Shown here piece by piece: positions 1-11,113 of a stretch of DNA of 60,000 nucleotides. A program made the translations under genes and the position numbers. Positions within the stretch are counted from its first letter, which is position 1. Each line of letters opens with the position of its first letter. The notes under the pieces were generated by a model, which had not been told where the DNA came from, ran no database searches, and worked only from the letters and a program-made list of their open reading frames with translations. This DNA comes from Cryptomeria japonica (taxonomy: Eukaryota; Streptophyta; Pinopsida; Cupressales; Cupressaceae): NCBI RefSeq assembly GCF_030272615.1, contig NC_081410.1, positions 145,014,349 through 145,074,348 on the forward strand, written 5' to 3'.

Positions 1-732
1 GGAGGTTCAGCCCCAAGGCCTTTACAACCTCTCTTTTTGCCAAAAGAAGCACAACAAGCTGAAACAGAGATACCCACAGCTGATGAGATAAGAAACAACT
101 ACATGGAGTATGCTTCCCTTCTCGATGAGATCCGAGATATCCTAACTCTGGATCAATTCATGAATTAGAAAATGAAAAGAGGAAGGAGAATTGACTACAA
201 GTCTACTGCCCCAAGAGATTTCCAACAAGCTCTTGGAAAAGTGACCCTAGCACACTTTGATGGGAGTGCTAAGAGTACAGCCAGAGCATGGGTACAAAAG
301 TTGGACAATTACTTGTCCTTGAGACCGATGTCGGAGGAGGACGCCATCAAGTTTGCTACCTTGCACTTGGATGGAGTGGCCCACGAGTGGTGGTACCATG
401 GGTTGGTCACCCTTGGTCACAACCTAGTCACCACCTACGCTGATTTAACCAACAAGTTGATTGAGAGGGTTGACACTAGGGATCCAGAGGTGAAGTTTAG
501 AGAACTTGCACAACTGAGGCAGCAAAGTTCATTGGACACTTATGTGACTGAATTCCAAAACTTGTCAGTCATGGTGAGTAGCATCTTAGAGAAGCGATTG
601 GTTGTCCTTTTCACTGAAGGACTTGAAGAACCATTGAGAGGATGGGTCAAAGCTTTTGATCCACCCACCCTGGTAGAAGCTATCAAAAAATCTCGAAGCA
701 TGGAGTTGGCTGCCCCAAAGAGTAAAATCTAG
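1..732 (+). pseudogene. Ty3/gypsy gag (5'-truncated by the window)
   Basis: This is the C-terminal part of a retrotransposon Gag, the protein that forms the virus-like particle. The reading frame is open from base 1, so the true start lies outside the window. The retrotrans_gag-type core lies at about 230-640, with HEWWYHGLV near 380 and a FRELAQLRQ block near 500. In-frame TAG codons stand at 166-168 and 730-732, and the same frame continues into the zinc knuckle and pol at 802, so gag and pol were probably one polyprotein. A second, more decayed copy of the same gag lies at 8629-9446. The element is gypsy, and the plant subclade (possibly a chromovirus) cannot be resolved because no integrase C-terminus is present. 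Confidence 0.85.
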
Positions 733-2745
733 TCTAAGCCTTTCCCTTTCAGAAAGGACAAGAAGAAGTTCAAGAATCAGACCAAGAAGTTCTCTCTGCG
801 TATGGATGATGGGCTCCGTCAAGAGCTCCAAAGAAAGAATCTATGTTATTCTTGTAGAGAACCTTGGATTCCTGGACATAGGTGCCATGGAAAGGGGAAT
901 TTGTATCAGATGGAATGCTATTCAGAAGATGGATCAGATTCTGAAATTTTAGAACAACAAACTGAAGTTGAGGACAATGAGTATGAAGAGGCTCCTGAAG
1001 GGCCTGAATTCAGGTCAGAAGATAGAGGAGTGGTTGCTCAACTCTCGAGCATTCACAAAAATGAGTCTTTCAGAGTTCGGGGTGTGATTGGAGAGCATCG
1101 TGTCATAGCTCTCATTGACACAGGTGCAACGCACAACTTCATTGATGAAAGGATTGTTGCAAAAAAGGGACTAGTGGCAGAGGAAGTTGAGGGCTTCAAA
1201 GTCATGGTAGCAGATGACTCCACTATATCCTGTAATAGAATGATTTCCAACATGTCTCTGAAGTTGGAAAATCATGAAATCAGAGATGATTTCTTTGTGG
1301 TAAGCATTGGAGGGACTGATGATGCAGTCCTCGGGATTCAATGGCTGAGATCTTTTGGTGAGATCACACTAAACCTACAAACCATGGAGCTGAAATTCAT
1401 GTCTGAAGGGAAGAAGGTAGTTTTGAGAGGAATGTCGCATGGGGGACTTAAAGTTGTATCCTTGAAAAGAATGGAAAGGCTGATCCACCATAATCTGGTG
1501 GAGTGGGTAGTGGAGTGTTTGATAATGCCTTCCAATCCATTGGTGGATAAGGGGAGCTATTCCTCAGATATTTCAACAATGGTCAAGGATAGGGGCAAGA
1601 TCATGGTAATGCCTTCAGAACCACAAAAAGAGCACATAAATTATCCTAAAGACATTCAAGATTTGATAACTAAGAGAAGTAAGGTGTTTGAAAACCCACC
1701 TACTGGCAGACCTCCTGAAAGAGGTGCCGAACACATTATTGAGCTTGAAGAAGGAGATAAGCCAGTCATGACTACTCCTTACCGATATCCCAAGAAGCAG
1801 AAGGATGAGATTGAGAAAGCAATTCAGGAATTGCTTGACATGGGTTATATATGGCCTAGCAAAAGCCCCTTTGCTTCGACTGTTGTTTTGGTCAAAAAGA
1901 AGGATGGGACCATGCGCATGTGTGTGGATTACAAAGCCCTAAATAAGAAAACCATCAAGAATCGGTATCCTATTCCGAGAATTGATGAGCTACATGGGGT
2001 AGTGTTCTTTTCCAAAATTGACCTCAGATTGGGGTACCATGAGATTAGAATGAGAGCTTCAGATGTGGAGAAGACTGCTTTCAGATGCCACTTTGGGCAT
2101 TTTAAGTTCCTAGTCATGCCCTTTGGTTTGACTAATGCTCCTGCTACATTCTAGTCATGCATGAACAGAATCTTCCAAGAACAGTTAAGGAAGTTTGTGT
2201 TGATATTTTTTTATGACATCCTAATTTTCAGCAAATCTTGGAAAGAACATTTACAGCAGTTGGATGAAGTTTTGGGCATATTAGAATCAGAGTCCCTATT
2301 TGCCAAGGAGTCCAAATGTGAGTTCAGGATGGAAGAGTTGCTCTACCTTGGCCACATTATCAGTGCGGGTGGTGTGAAGATGGATGTCGAAAAGATTAGA
2401 GCCATCCTTGATTAGCCTACTCTCAAAAACATAACACATTTGAGGGGATTTTTGGGATTGTGTGGATTCTATCAGAGGTTTGTGAAGGGATATTCTCAAT
2501 TGGCTGCCCCCCTTACAGATCTCACAAAGAAAGGAGCCTTTGAATGGTCCGAAAAGGCACAAACAACATTTGAGCAGTTTAAAAGGATCATGAGTTCCTG
2601 CCCAGTTTTAGCATTGCCTGATTTCACCAAGCCATTTGAGCTACAGTGTGATGCATCTGGAGAAGGTGTTGGTGCGGTCCTCATGCAGGATAAGCATCCT
2701 ATAGTCTTTGAGAGAAGAAAGTATCTGGGTGACCAAGGCATAATA
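733..2745 (+). pseudogene. Ty3/gypsy pol: zinc knuckle, protease, RT, partial RNase H
   Basis: This continues the gag frame without a frameshift but has TAG stops at 2152-2154 and 2413-2415. In order it holds a variant zinc knuckle ([14 protein letters not shown], about 844-885), a retropepsin with DTGA at about 1117-1128, RT from about 1780, and RNase H from about 2560. RT keeps [10 protein letters not shown] and the [12 protein letters not shown] block. The catalytic box reads FFYDILIFSK, so the first Asp of the usual FFDD/YxDD box is Tyr (TAT at about 2212) and the enzyme would be dead. RNase H keeps its first Asp (QCDASGEG) but homology ends near 2730-2745, where the sequence joins an unrelated antisense ORF. 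Integrase and 3' LTR are missing. Confidence 0.9.
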
Positions 2746-5499
2746 CTAGGTGTTGAATTCATACCTATTTCCAGCCTGTATGACACCTGCATCCACTAGA
2801 CTTCTCTTTGGCAAGCCTTGAATAACTTTCAGATGCGAAAGTATCTCATCTTGAATTTCCTCCATGTCCTCCCAATTGGTAGCTAGATCTTGGATACGAC
2901 TGACCAATGAAGAGGCCAACTCATGTGTTGATACTAAATTTTCTACTAGTATATCAGCACGTGTTGAAGTGTTTGAAATCCACTCCTTGGCCTGTGTGAA
3001 CGTGCCCTTCATATTGTCATAATCCTTCATTGATTCCTACTGAAGAGGTTGTGGAGGAGTAACCGAGATCTCATGGTTAAGTGGCCTGGTAAGATGGAGA
3101 ACATAATTTCTCCATTGCTGGTTTTCTTCTTCAACCTTCTTTCTCTTCTCTCTCTCTCTTGAGCTAAACTTGTTTTCAGGGTGTTACAAGAGTCATTGAA
3201 ATACTGGACCTCTTGGTCTTGGGTGGGACTACCTATCTCTATAGTGGTGATCTTGTAATCATCTGCGGCGACATTGTCCTTAGTTTTTCTTTCTTTAGGC
3301 ACCGCTATTTGGACTGTCCTAAATCCTGCACTATCTCTTTAAATCAAAGAAAAATTTTTGGCGGGCTTGGGTGGTTTAGCTATAGTTGGCTCATTTACCT
3401 TCTCCAGAAATGCTGTTGTGATTTCTTTAGAACAGGCCTCCTTGGGGACCTTAGCCTTTATTCTTTCCCTTAGCCAATCCGGGATAGTTGATTGCTCTAC
3501 AGTATTCCAGTCAAATCCATCATCTGTCCCTCCTGGGTTTGCAACTATGCCATCTAAGAAGACTATGGGAGATGTAGGTGTTTCAATTTGCTCTTTGTCC
3601 GAACTTTGGACAACTTCCTTCATTACTTCCTCAATCGAAGGAGAAGGAACTCTTACTTCATCATTAACCATGCATATGTCCATCTCCTGCTCCTCAACTA
3701 CATTCTGATCAAGTACGATAGAAGCAGCAATTAGGATAGACTGGCCTTCACTAGACTCCCTTCTTTCCCCTACAATCTTCTTTCTTGTGACCTTTACGGA
3801 GCTTCCAACTAACTCCTTCCTCTTCCGAGACCCAACACTTTTTGGATTCCAGGCATTACCTGCAGAGGTACAAGGATTAGAGGACAAAGAGTCATCCACT
3901 CCCATCAATTCATAGGTCAAGGCCACACCTTTGGACTTTAATTGCCTTGTCCTTTTAGATGTCCACCACCTAGAATACTCAATCACTGTCCTCATGAGGT
4001 CTGCTAGATCTGAGTTCTCTCCCTCTACCCAATCTATCAAAACTAGTGGTTCCTTCTTCATCTTTTCAAAGCCCGACTGTTGAAGCTCAAGGCTATCCTC
4101 TACTTGGTCAACAACTCTGAATACCTCTGTTGCTCTTACCATACTCAAAGGAATCCTCGACCAAAATCTCTTCCTGATCTCGAAACTATCGACTGCGTTA
4201 GCCCAATAATCTTCTAGATCAGCCTTGTGTTCAAATGTCATTCCTTCGACCCTCTTTATTCTGTGGAATGGATCGAAATTCCTTCTTGCCTTGTACTGAT
4301 AAAAGGGATACTAGGCCAGCTCCTTCTCAGCAGTCGCAACAGCTTGTGACGATGGACATGTTTCCAGCCCATTACCAATTGTAAGAGAGGAAGTTCCTGC
4401 CTTCTTCTGTTTATCCCTTTGAATCGCCATATACCCCTCCAATTGCCTCACAACCTCGAGTAACACAACTCGGTTGGTAGGGTAAGCTGGAAGCTTATAG
4501 GGAGACCCAAAGAATTCCAGAATCCTAAGGTAGGTGAGCTTTGGATATTGGATATACCAATATCCGAATCAACTGATGAAGTCCATAGACTCTTGAGAGA
4601 GTCTCTGGTGCAGTCCACCTTGCAACGTCCACGTGATGTGCATGAGGAAGGTATCATTCACTCTTTTAAAATGGAACTTTTCTTCCATGTGGAGCTGGGG
4701 ATAGCAATCATAGACTGGAAACTGGTTCTCTTTGTTCCCTACTTCTCCTCTGCAAGTGAGATCTTTGTATCCATAGGTTTTGGCCAAGGAATAAAATAGG
4801 TATGAGCTCATGAAAAAGGTCCTATTCGCTTCTAGGTTCCTCAGCTGGCTGTCCAGGCTGTCACTAATCATCCAGGCCCAGGCTATCATCTTTACTCCAT
4901 TCATTATTTCATTAATGAAATAATACATCCAGGGCTCGAATGGAGCACCTTGAGGATTTCCCATTATCCTGTTCAGCAAAACAATCATGTCTCCAATGTC
5001 TTCCTTGAAGTATGCTCTCACTAAGCTCTTCCTTTGAAGTTTGGAGGCGCCTTTCCTTGGCTTGTCCAGCCAAGAATGGTTGACGATGATATCATATTCC
5101 TTCAAGTGGTCTTGATACATGCTATCAACTTCGTCCTTTATCACATACACCGTGTTGATACTCTGGGATCCTGAAGGCCTCTCTGATGGCCTCATCACTG
5201 ATGTTCGCTAGCACTCTTCCATCAGGTGCAACAATGTCCTTACTGGTGGGGTTGTAATGCTGAGCACATTCAACTACTAATTCAGTGCATTGCATGGTGG
5301 GGAGAAAACCAGTAGCATGCATGATGCCACTCTTCATCATCTTTCGTGCAGTTGTGGTAGGCACAAAGTTTTCCAGACCAAACATCCTCTTCTTAAATTC
5401 CCTCAGATTGATGTGTTCGAGGTTGGTGTCGCTAACATTTTTCCACTTCGAAGTCATCCTTGACTCAGGAGGAGCATCTTTATCCACTTGAAATTTCAT
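2746..5499 (-). pseudogene. Antisense additional ORF, copy 1 (unknown protein family, C-terminally truncated)
   Basis: I do not recognise a catalytic family. The ORF reads away from the LTR, and the chosen start is the ATG at 5499. It is homologous, block by block, to 19647-22580. The blocks are an N-terminal KWKNVSDTNLEHI segment (about 5440), GDMIVLLNRIMG with PWMYYF (about 4910-5000), YDCYPQL (about 4705), LEDYW followed by RKRFWSR (about 4170-4220), a basic nuclear-signal-like RKRKELVG with VTRKK (about 3780-3830), and DDYKITTIEIG (about 3235-3270). A helical, coiled-coil-like tail follows down to 2746. A frameshift near 5160, stops near 4569 and breaks near 3339 and 3030 make it a pseudogene. 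The N-terminal half resembles the layout of plant-mobile-domain-type proteins, but that is weak inference. Confidence 0.7.
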
Positions 5500-5557
5500 A
5501 GTGCCTAGAATCTGCCATCAAACAATGAAACCTAAGTTAGGAATTGATTGGTAAATT

Positions 5558-5574
5558 GAAGAGAATAAAGGGGG
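5558..5574 (+). other. Polypurine tract
   Basis: The uninterrupted purine run GAAGAGAATAAAGGGGG is followed after one C by TG at 5576, as expected for the second-strand primer just before a 3' LTR. It lies about 58 bp from the ATG of the antisense ORF, nearly the same spacing as in the second module (22642-22649 versus 22580). Confidence 0.6.
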
Positions 5575-5575
5575 C

Positions 5576-8351
5576 TGCGAATGGCTAAGTGTTTGAAGAT
5601 TTCATTTTTTTTCTCATACTTAGCCATAAAAATTGAATTTTCATTTGTAAACTTCTTCAATTTCGAGGATGGTTGTGATCGCAATACCATACTACGTGCT
5701 ATAACTCGAAACTCTCCTATACTTAGTAAAAAAAATGATTTTTCTTCACTAGAAATTCGAATAAATCCACTAAAAATCATTTTTCATAACTCCGAAAAAA
5801 TTCAGAAAATATAGAAATCTGCATCGTAAATTCAATAGTAAGGCTGGAAATTTCTTTGGAAAACTCAGAAAGGATTAGCTATTCTTTCTTATACCAGCTG
5901 GCTTCACTCAAACATTTGTGAATCCTTCGACACGAAGTTCGCCCAACTACAAGCAATATCAAAATTTTCTCTAGATGAACTCCAATCTGCCAACACTTTA
6001 CTATACTCTCCTTGAGAAATTTGAACTTCTTGGTGTGTAAAAATGAAGTTACAAATGAAGTATATGTAAATAAAGTTGAATTCCCAATTAGAAACACGTA
6101 AAATCTTCCAACTCATATTTCTAAATCTAACTCGCATTTTGGGAAAGTGTTGTCATCTTCTTTAGTTCGAACATCCTTCAATTATGCCAGTTTCTAATTT
6201 GTTTTCAGTTGGTTAATTCGAACTAGGCTCATAAAAGAATATCTTCCAAAGTTTCTAATTTAGAACTAAGTTCGAAAATCCTCTTGATTTTGCAAAATAT
6301 CTTCTTTCCAATTTTAATTTTGAGTTTCCATTTTGACTTTCCAATTTAATAATCTTTGAAATCTCTTTTTTTTTTTTCAACTTTCTAATTCGATTAAGAG
6401 TTCGATTTTTTGGAAGATTTGATGACATCAATCAAATTTACATTGACTTTATTTGATTTCCAAGAGTAGGGTGGAGTTTTTGAGTGTTCATCTTCATGTT
6501 TGGGTGGACTTTTGGAGGCTCTCTAACATGTTTACTTGTCTTCAATCTCATGCTTGGGTGGACTTTATGACTCCACCATCTTCTTTGACATCACACTTGG
6601 GTGGACTTTTGGTCTATCTCCTTAAGGCATAGGGAGGACTTTTTGAACACCTCCAACATTACATCTTGGGCGGAGTTTAGGAAGGACACCAAGGAGGGCG
6701 GAGTTTTGAGCTCCCTCTTCTTGGCCTCTTTAACACATGGCGGACTTTAATGGTCTTCAACTTCATGGGGCGGAGTTTGGGAAGACCTCTACCAAGCATG
6801 GCGGAGTTTTGGGACACCTCTAACATGGCGGACTTCTATTACATCTCCACCATAGGGCGGACTTTTAGACATGGTTACCAAGGGCAGAGTTTGAAGGCAT
6901 CTTCTTCAACATGTATGGCAGACTTTTGAAGTGACCCCAAGGCATGGCGGAGTTTGGTGGCCCCTCCATCTTGGGTGGAGTTTGATGACCTCTCCTTGGG
7001 AGGAGTTTTATGAAGGCTCCCACATGGAGGGCGAACTTTTTGAAGCCTCTTCATTCTTCAAGGCGGACTCTAGAAGGCTTTCAACATGGGTGGACTTTTG
7101 GAGGTGACCCCACCTAAGGCATAGGGCAGAGTTTTGGGAGCACTCTATAAGGTGGACTTTGAGCCTTCCCATTAATAGGGCGGACTTTTGAATGACCTTT
7201 CCTTGGGTGGACTTTTGCTTTCCTTTCACCATGGAGGACTTTGATGCACTTCCAATCATGGTGAACCTTGATCATCTCTCCAACATGGCGGACCTTTGCT
7301 TGGGCAGACTTTCTGAAGTGACCCCAAGGCATGGCGGAGTTTGGTGGCCCCTCTATCTTGGGCAGAGTTTGATGACCTCTCCTTGGGTGGAGTTTTATGA
7401 AGGCTCCCACATGGAGGGAAAACCTTTTTGAAGCCTCTTCATTCTTCAAGGCGAACTCTAGAAGGATTTCAACATGGGCGGACTTTTGGAGGTGACCCCA
7501 CCTAAGGCATAGGGCGGAGTTTTGGGACCACTCTACAAGGCAGACTTTGAGGCTTCCCATTGATAGGGCGGAGTTTTGAATGACCTCTCCTTGGGTGGAC
7601 TTTTGCTTTCCCTTCACCATGGCGGACTTTAAAGCACTTCCAATCATGGAAAACCTTGATCATCTCCCCAACATGGTAGACCTTTGCTTGGGCAGACTTT
7701 CTGAACACCTGTCATGACACTCAACCTTATCCATTAGCCAGACAGAAAAAATTTCAAAAATTTCAAAATTTCACATTTTAACCAAATTTAACCAGATTAA
7801 CTTGAAACTTGAAATCCATACTCAGGTAAATCATCTGAAGCATTATGACCCCTAAAATGTAGGGAACTGACTTTTTAGGTCAAAACTTGGAAATTTTGGA
7901 TCCCGGTCGAAGCAGGTCAGTGGTATCAGTGCAAACCCTATATTCCCATTCTGAAAAAGCAAAAAGTAGACATCCCTAAAAAATAGGAAAAACTTTCTAA
8001 AAATAGCCATATCGGGGATTAGGCTAAAAATGCCAAAAAGGAAACTTCCTAAAAAATAAGAAAAAGCAAAAAAACAAACTTTCTAAAAATAGAAAGTTGT
8101 CTGAATTCATCCAAATCAATTGCGATCTTCGTCCTTTGGCCTTTCCAAGAACTTTGGCGGTGTTCATACTCTGGAATCACATGGTTTGCAAAAACTAACT
8201 TTCAATCCTTGGGACCTAAAGTGCTCAAAACTGGGCAAGGCTTGGCAAAAACTGAATCGGAAGGCCACGAGACACTAACAAAAACCCTAGAAAGCAGAAA
8301 AAGAGAGGGTCCCTGTTTGCAATGGGCCGATGTGTGAAAAAGGTCACAACA
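5576..8351 (+). repeat. 3' LTR of the Tat-like element (about 2.8 kb)
   Basis: The proposed LTR runs from TGCG after the polypurine tract to CACAACA. Its last 130 bases (8260-8351) resemble the end of the LTR at 24640-24756, including GCGAGACAC/ACGAGACAC and a final CACAACA. The first 900 bases are AT-rich and the middle 1.25 kb is a minisatellite. The last 600 bases contain repeated CCTAAAAAATA(A/G)GAAAAA blocks (7975-8090). No coding region is visible. Nothing resembling a primer site follows 8351, so what follows is probably flanking DNA. The ends are inferred, since no second LTR of the same element is present for comparison. Confidence 0.5.
6460..7715 (+). repeat. GC-richer minisatellite inside the LTR, with 387 bp higher-order repeat
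   Basis: A degenerate unit of roughly 25-45 bp is built around GG(C/T)GGA(C/G)TTTTG and repeats some 35-40 times. Two tandem higher-order copies are clear: the block beginning GGCATGGCGGAGTTTGG at 6941 recurs at 7328, giving a 387 bp period that runs to about 7714. The ORFs that cross this block (7008-7708, both strands) follow the repeat phase and are not genes. Confidence 0.9.
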
Positions 8352-8628
8352 GAGCACATGATCATGACATGTAGCCCAATGAGATACAAGGGTAGGTGAG
8401 GGTAGGTAGGAGAAATAATAAAATATTCCACAAGAGGTTGATCACCCATCGAAGGTGGAATGTGACAACAAGATAAGACCACAAAAGGTGAAATTTCTCC
8501 TACAAGCAACTTCCCTAGATGCACACTTCCTTAAGTTTCTCATATGCAAACTACTATGAGATGTATTATCCTAAGTGAACTTAAGTAAAGTGTAATTATG
8601 AGACATAATTTACACCAACAATCAGAAT
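8352..8628. other. Non-coding interval between elements
   Basis: No coding or repeat signal is recognised. It separates the end of the LTR from the start of the second gypsy gag copy and may include that element's leader. Confidence 0.4.
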
Positions 8629-9446
8629 ATGACTCTTAGTCAACAAAACCATGGGGTCGAAGCAAGTACTTCCAATACAAATACCAATGGAAGGAATATG
8701 GGACAAAATGTGGAAACACCTAAAGGATCAACCCCTAGGCCACTTCAACCTACCTTGATACGAAGGGAGGTACCACCAGTTGAACCTGAAATACCTTTGG
8801 CAAATGAAGTGAGGAATAGCTAGGAGTATGTTTCTCTCCCCACTTAGATCCAAGACATTCTTTCATTGGACCAGAACCTGAGCCAAAAGAAAGAATGAGG
8901 AGATGGAAGACATGAGAATCACACTACCCCAGTTCCAAGGGACTACCAACAAGCTCTTGGTAGAGTCACCTTAGTTCACTTTGATGGAAGTGACAAGTGT
9001 CTAGCTATATTGTGGGTTTAGAAATTGGATAACTAGTTGTCATTAAGGCCTATGGTTGAAGAAGATGCTATGAAGTTTGTTACTCTACATTTGGATGGGG
9101 CCGCCCATGAATGGCGGTATCACGGTTTGGTCACTTTTGGCCATAACCTCATTGTCACCTATGATGCATTTACCAACAAATTCATTGAAAGATTTGACAT
9201 CAAGGATCCTGAGGTGAAATTTCATGAACTTGCCCAACTAAAACAATAGGTTTCACTTGACACATACATTACTGATTTTCGGAGGCTTGTAGTTCTGTTT
9301 TTAGAACGACTAGAGGAACTATTGAAAGGGTGGATGAAGGCTTTCGATCCACCAACATTGGATGAAGCAATTAAGAAACCCAAAAGTATGGAATTAACTG
9401 CCCAAAGTCAAAATTTTAGTTCAAGCCCTTTGCTCATAAGAAGGAC
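8629..9446 (+). pseudogene. Ty3/gypsy gag fragment, second copy
   Basis: This is homologous to the gag at 1-732. The proline-rich N-terminal stretch near 8735-8760 (TPRPLQP) matches bases 10-30, and HEWRYHGLV with EVKFHELAQLKQ (about 9110-9245) matches HEWWYHGLV and EVKFRELAQLRQ. Several in-frame stops (about 8821, 8896, 9019, 9028, 9247) and a loss of about 40 bases after 9280 break it. The ATG at 8629 (MTLSQQNHG) is the probable original gag start and also shows the part missing from the first copy. Homology to gypsy stops at about 9446, inside a shared GACA(A/T)GAAGA stretch, where copia LTR sequence begins. That junction looks like a microhomology join. Confidence 0.8.
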
Positions 9447-11040
9447 ATGAAGATTAGGAGAAGAATGAACCTGCGGGGTAATATGAATGTAAAGATAATG
9501 GAGTCCCCCACTATCCCTCTACATGTAGAATTGAAGAAAGAAGACCCTATGGGGTAACACAAAAGCGAAGCAATTGGAGTTCCCCGCTATTCCACGATGT
9601 TGAAAAGTGAGAAGTGATGGTCGTGCAGGGTAAAAATATTAAAGAGGATGGGTGCATTTTGCCAGCCCACAAGAAGGAAAGTTTTTTTGTTTCGCAATGC
9701 ACATAACACGTATGTTAGTCGATCTATGGTACACATTAGCGCAACTCGTGAATCCAAAATTGATTTTCTTCCACACGTGGATCTTTTCTGAGTAGGGAAT
9801 TTTGTTGATGGGTCCCACCATCCGCCATGTGGTTGAGTGACAGGTGAATGTTAGGTAGACAAATCTTTTTGACAGATCTATGTAACTGGAAAAAGGCATG
9901 TGTATCAAAGGAGATCTTTCAGCCTGAAAAGAAAAGAAGAAGAAGAGTAAATGCTGGGCAAAGTTATAGCTGAAAAATTATATTTTCAAAACGTAGGTTG
10001 CGCGGAAAGTAAAAATAAATAAATCAAATTACTAAAATTTGATGACCAAAGAAGAAAAGAGTCAAATAATGTGGACGAATGCAAATCTAAAATAATGAGA
10101 CAAGATTTTTTAGCTGGAAATATCTGTTTTTAAATTTCTCTTTTGGGGGGAAAAACATTTTGGAAACATAATTGACAAAGAAGAAAAGACAGGAAAGGTG
10201 GGAAGTTTTCTTAAAAATAAAATAAAAAAAGGAGTCTTGCTGGTGTGAAAGAATTGAAGCTCTGCAAAAACAGAGAATAGAGAACAAAAAATAACAAGCT
10301 TGCATAGAAGCATTTTTTGTAGGTGCACATAACACGACGCCAGTGCAGGTATAACATCGCAAAATAGATTACATGTAGAATAATCAGAAGGTGAAGAGGA
10401 AATAAAAGCCAAATGAAAACAACAACAAAGAGAGATAGAGAAGAGAATAGAAGTGACTAGCAGAGACCAAAGACCAAAGGGTGCAGAGCTGAGGCTGATA
10501 ACACAGAAGGTTATCTGCATAGAATGGGATAGAGAAATAGGATTTTTCAGAAAAATAAATCAGAGAGCTGGGATTAACAACAAAGAAAAGAGATTGAAAG
10601 TAGAGAAGAGTCAAGTCAATCACAAGTGTACATAACAAGTTGGGAGTTACAAAATTTCATTTGTATCAAGGTGTTTAATTGATATTAAATATTTACTCAT
10701 TGTAGTTCATCTGAGTGGGTGCTCATATTAGGGGTAAGTGCTCCTCTAAGTTGGTGGTCCTTTGGGTTGGTGCCCATAAACATTGTAACCAAAGTATTTT
10801 CATTGTGGGGTTGGATTAGAGTAGTAGACTCTAGCAGTATTTCTCACCGAAGTATTTCCCACTATGGGTTTTCCTCATGTATCTTGTGTTGTGTGGTTTC
10901 CTTGTGTGTTTGAATGAGTTTAATATCTTTGCTCATAGTTTATTGATTTTTGTTATTGAAGCTTAGATCATTTAGAAAAGTTAAAGTTTTTGAATATCAC
11001 TGATACACCCCCCCTCTCAGTGGTCCATTTGTGTTCAACA
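9447..11040 (+). repeat. Copia 5' LTR, 5'-truncated (copy A)
   Basis: The segment is homologous to 36375-38123. It ends in GTGTTCAACA at 11040, two bases before the primer site, and the last 50 bases hold the C-run plus CTCTCAGTGG common just before plant copia primer sites. It contains imperfect blocks built on CCCTATGGGGTAA and CCGCTAT(C/T)CC. ORFs on both strands here (9639-9908, 10087-10638, 10719-10913) have no recognisable product and are not conserved as proteins between the two LTR copies. Confidence 0.7.
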
Positions 11041-11042
11041 AT

Positions 11043-11054
11043 TGGTATTAGAGC
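11043..11054 (+). other. Primer-binding site, initiator tRNA-Met type
   Basis: TGGTATTAGAGC differs by one C-to-T change from the usual plant copia primer site TGGTATCAGAGC (recalled, complementary to the 3' end of initiator tRNA-Met). It sits two bases after the LTR end. Confidence 0.75.
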
Positions 11055-11113
11055 ACTAGTCTCCCTTGTGGTAAAGCTCTCTCTAGCTTGGGTGATCCTG
11101 CCTTGAGAACACA

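Larger units (their letters stand above)
2746..8351 (+). mobile_element. 3' end of a Tat-like gypsy element with antisense ORF and LTR
   Basis: The element is oriented on + by its polypurine tract (5558-5574) followed by an LTR start (TG at 5576) and a proposed LTR end CACAACA at 8345-8351. The internal part kept is an antisense ORF (2746-5499), truncated at its C-terminal end where the gypsy pol of 1-2745 abuts. No gag or pol in + orientation remains. A second module with the same order lies at 19647-24756. Assignment to the Tat lineage is inference. It rests on the additional ORF between pol and 3' LTR known in that lineage, and on the Arg-type primer site after the sister LTR. Confidence 0.55.

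Noticed and set aside
7008-7708. ORFs of 68-177 codons in the LTR minisatellite
   Set aside because: They are kept open by the repeat unit, occur on both strands and change with unit phase.
10087-10638. Minus-strand hydrophobic ORFs in the copia LTR (and the similar one at 37255-37716)
   Set aside because: They are antisense to a purine-rich LTR segment, so hydrophobic codons (TTT, CTT) arise by composition. Frames are not kept between the two LTR copies.
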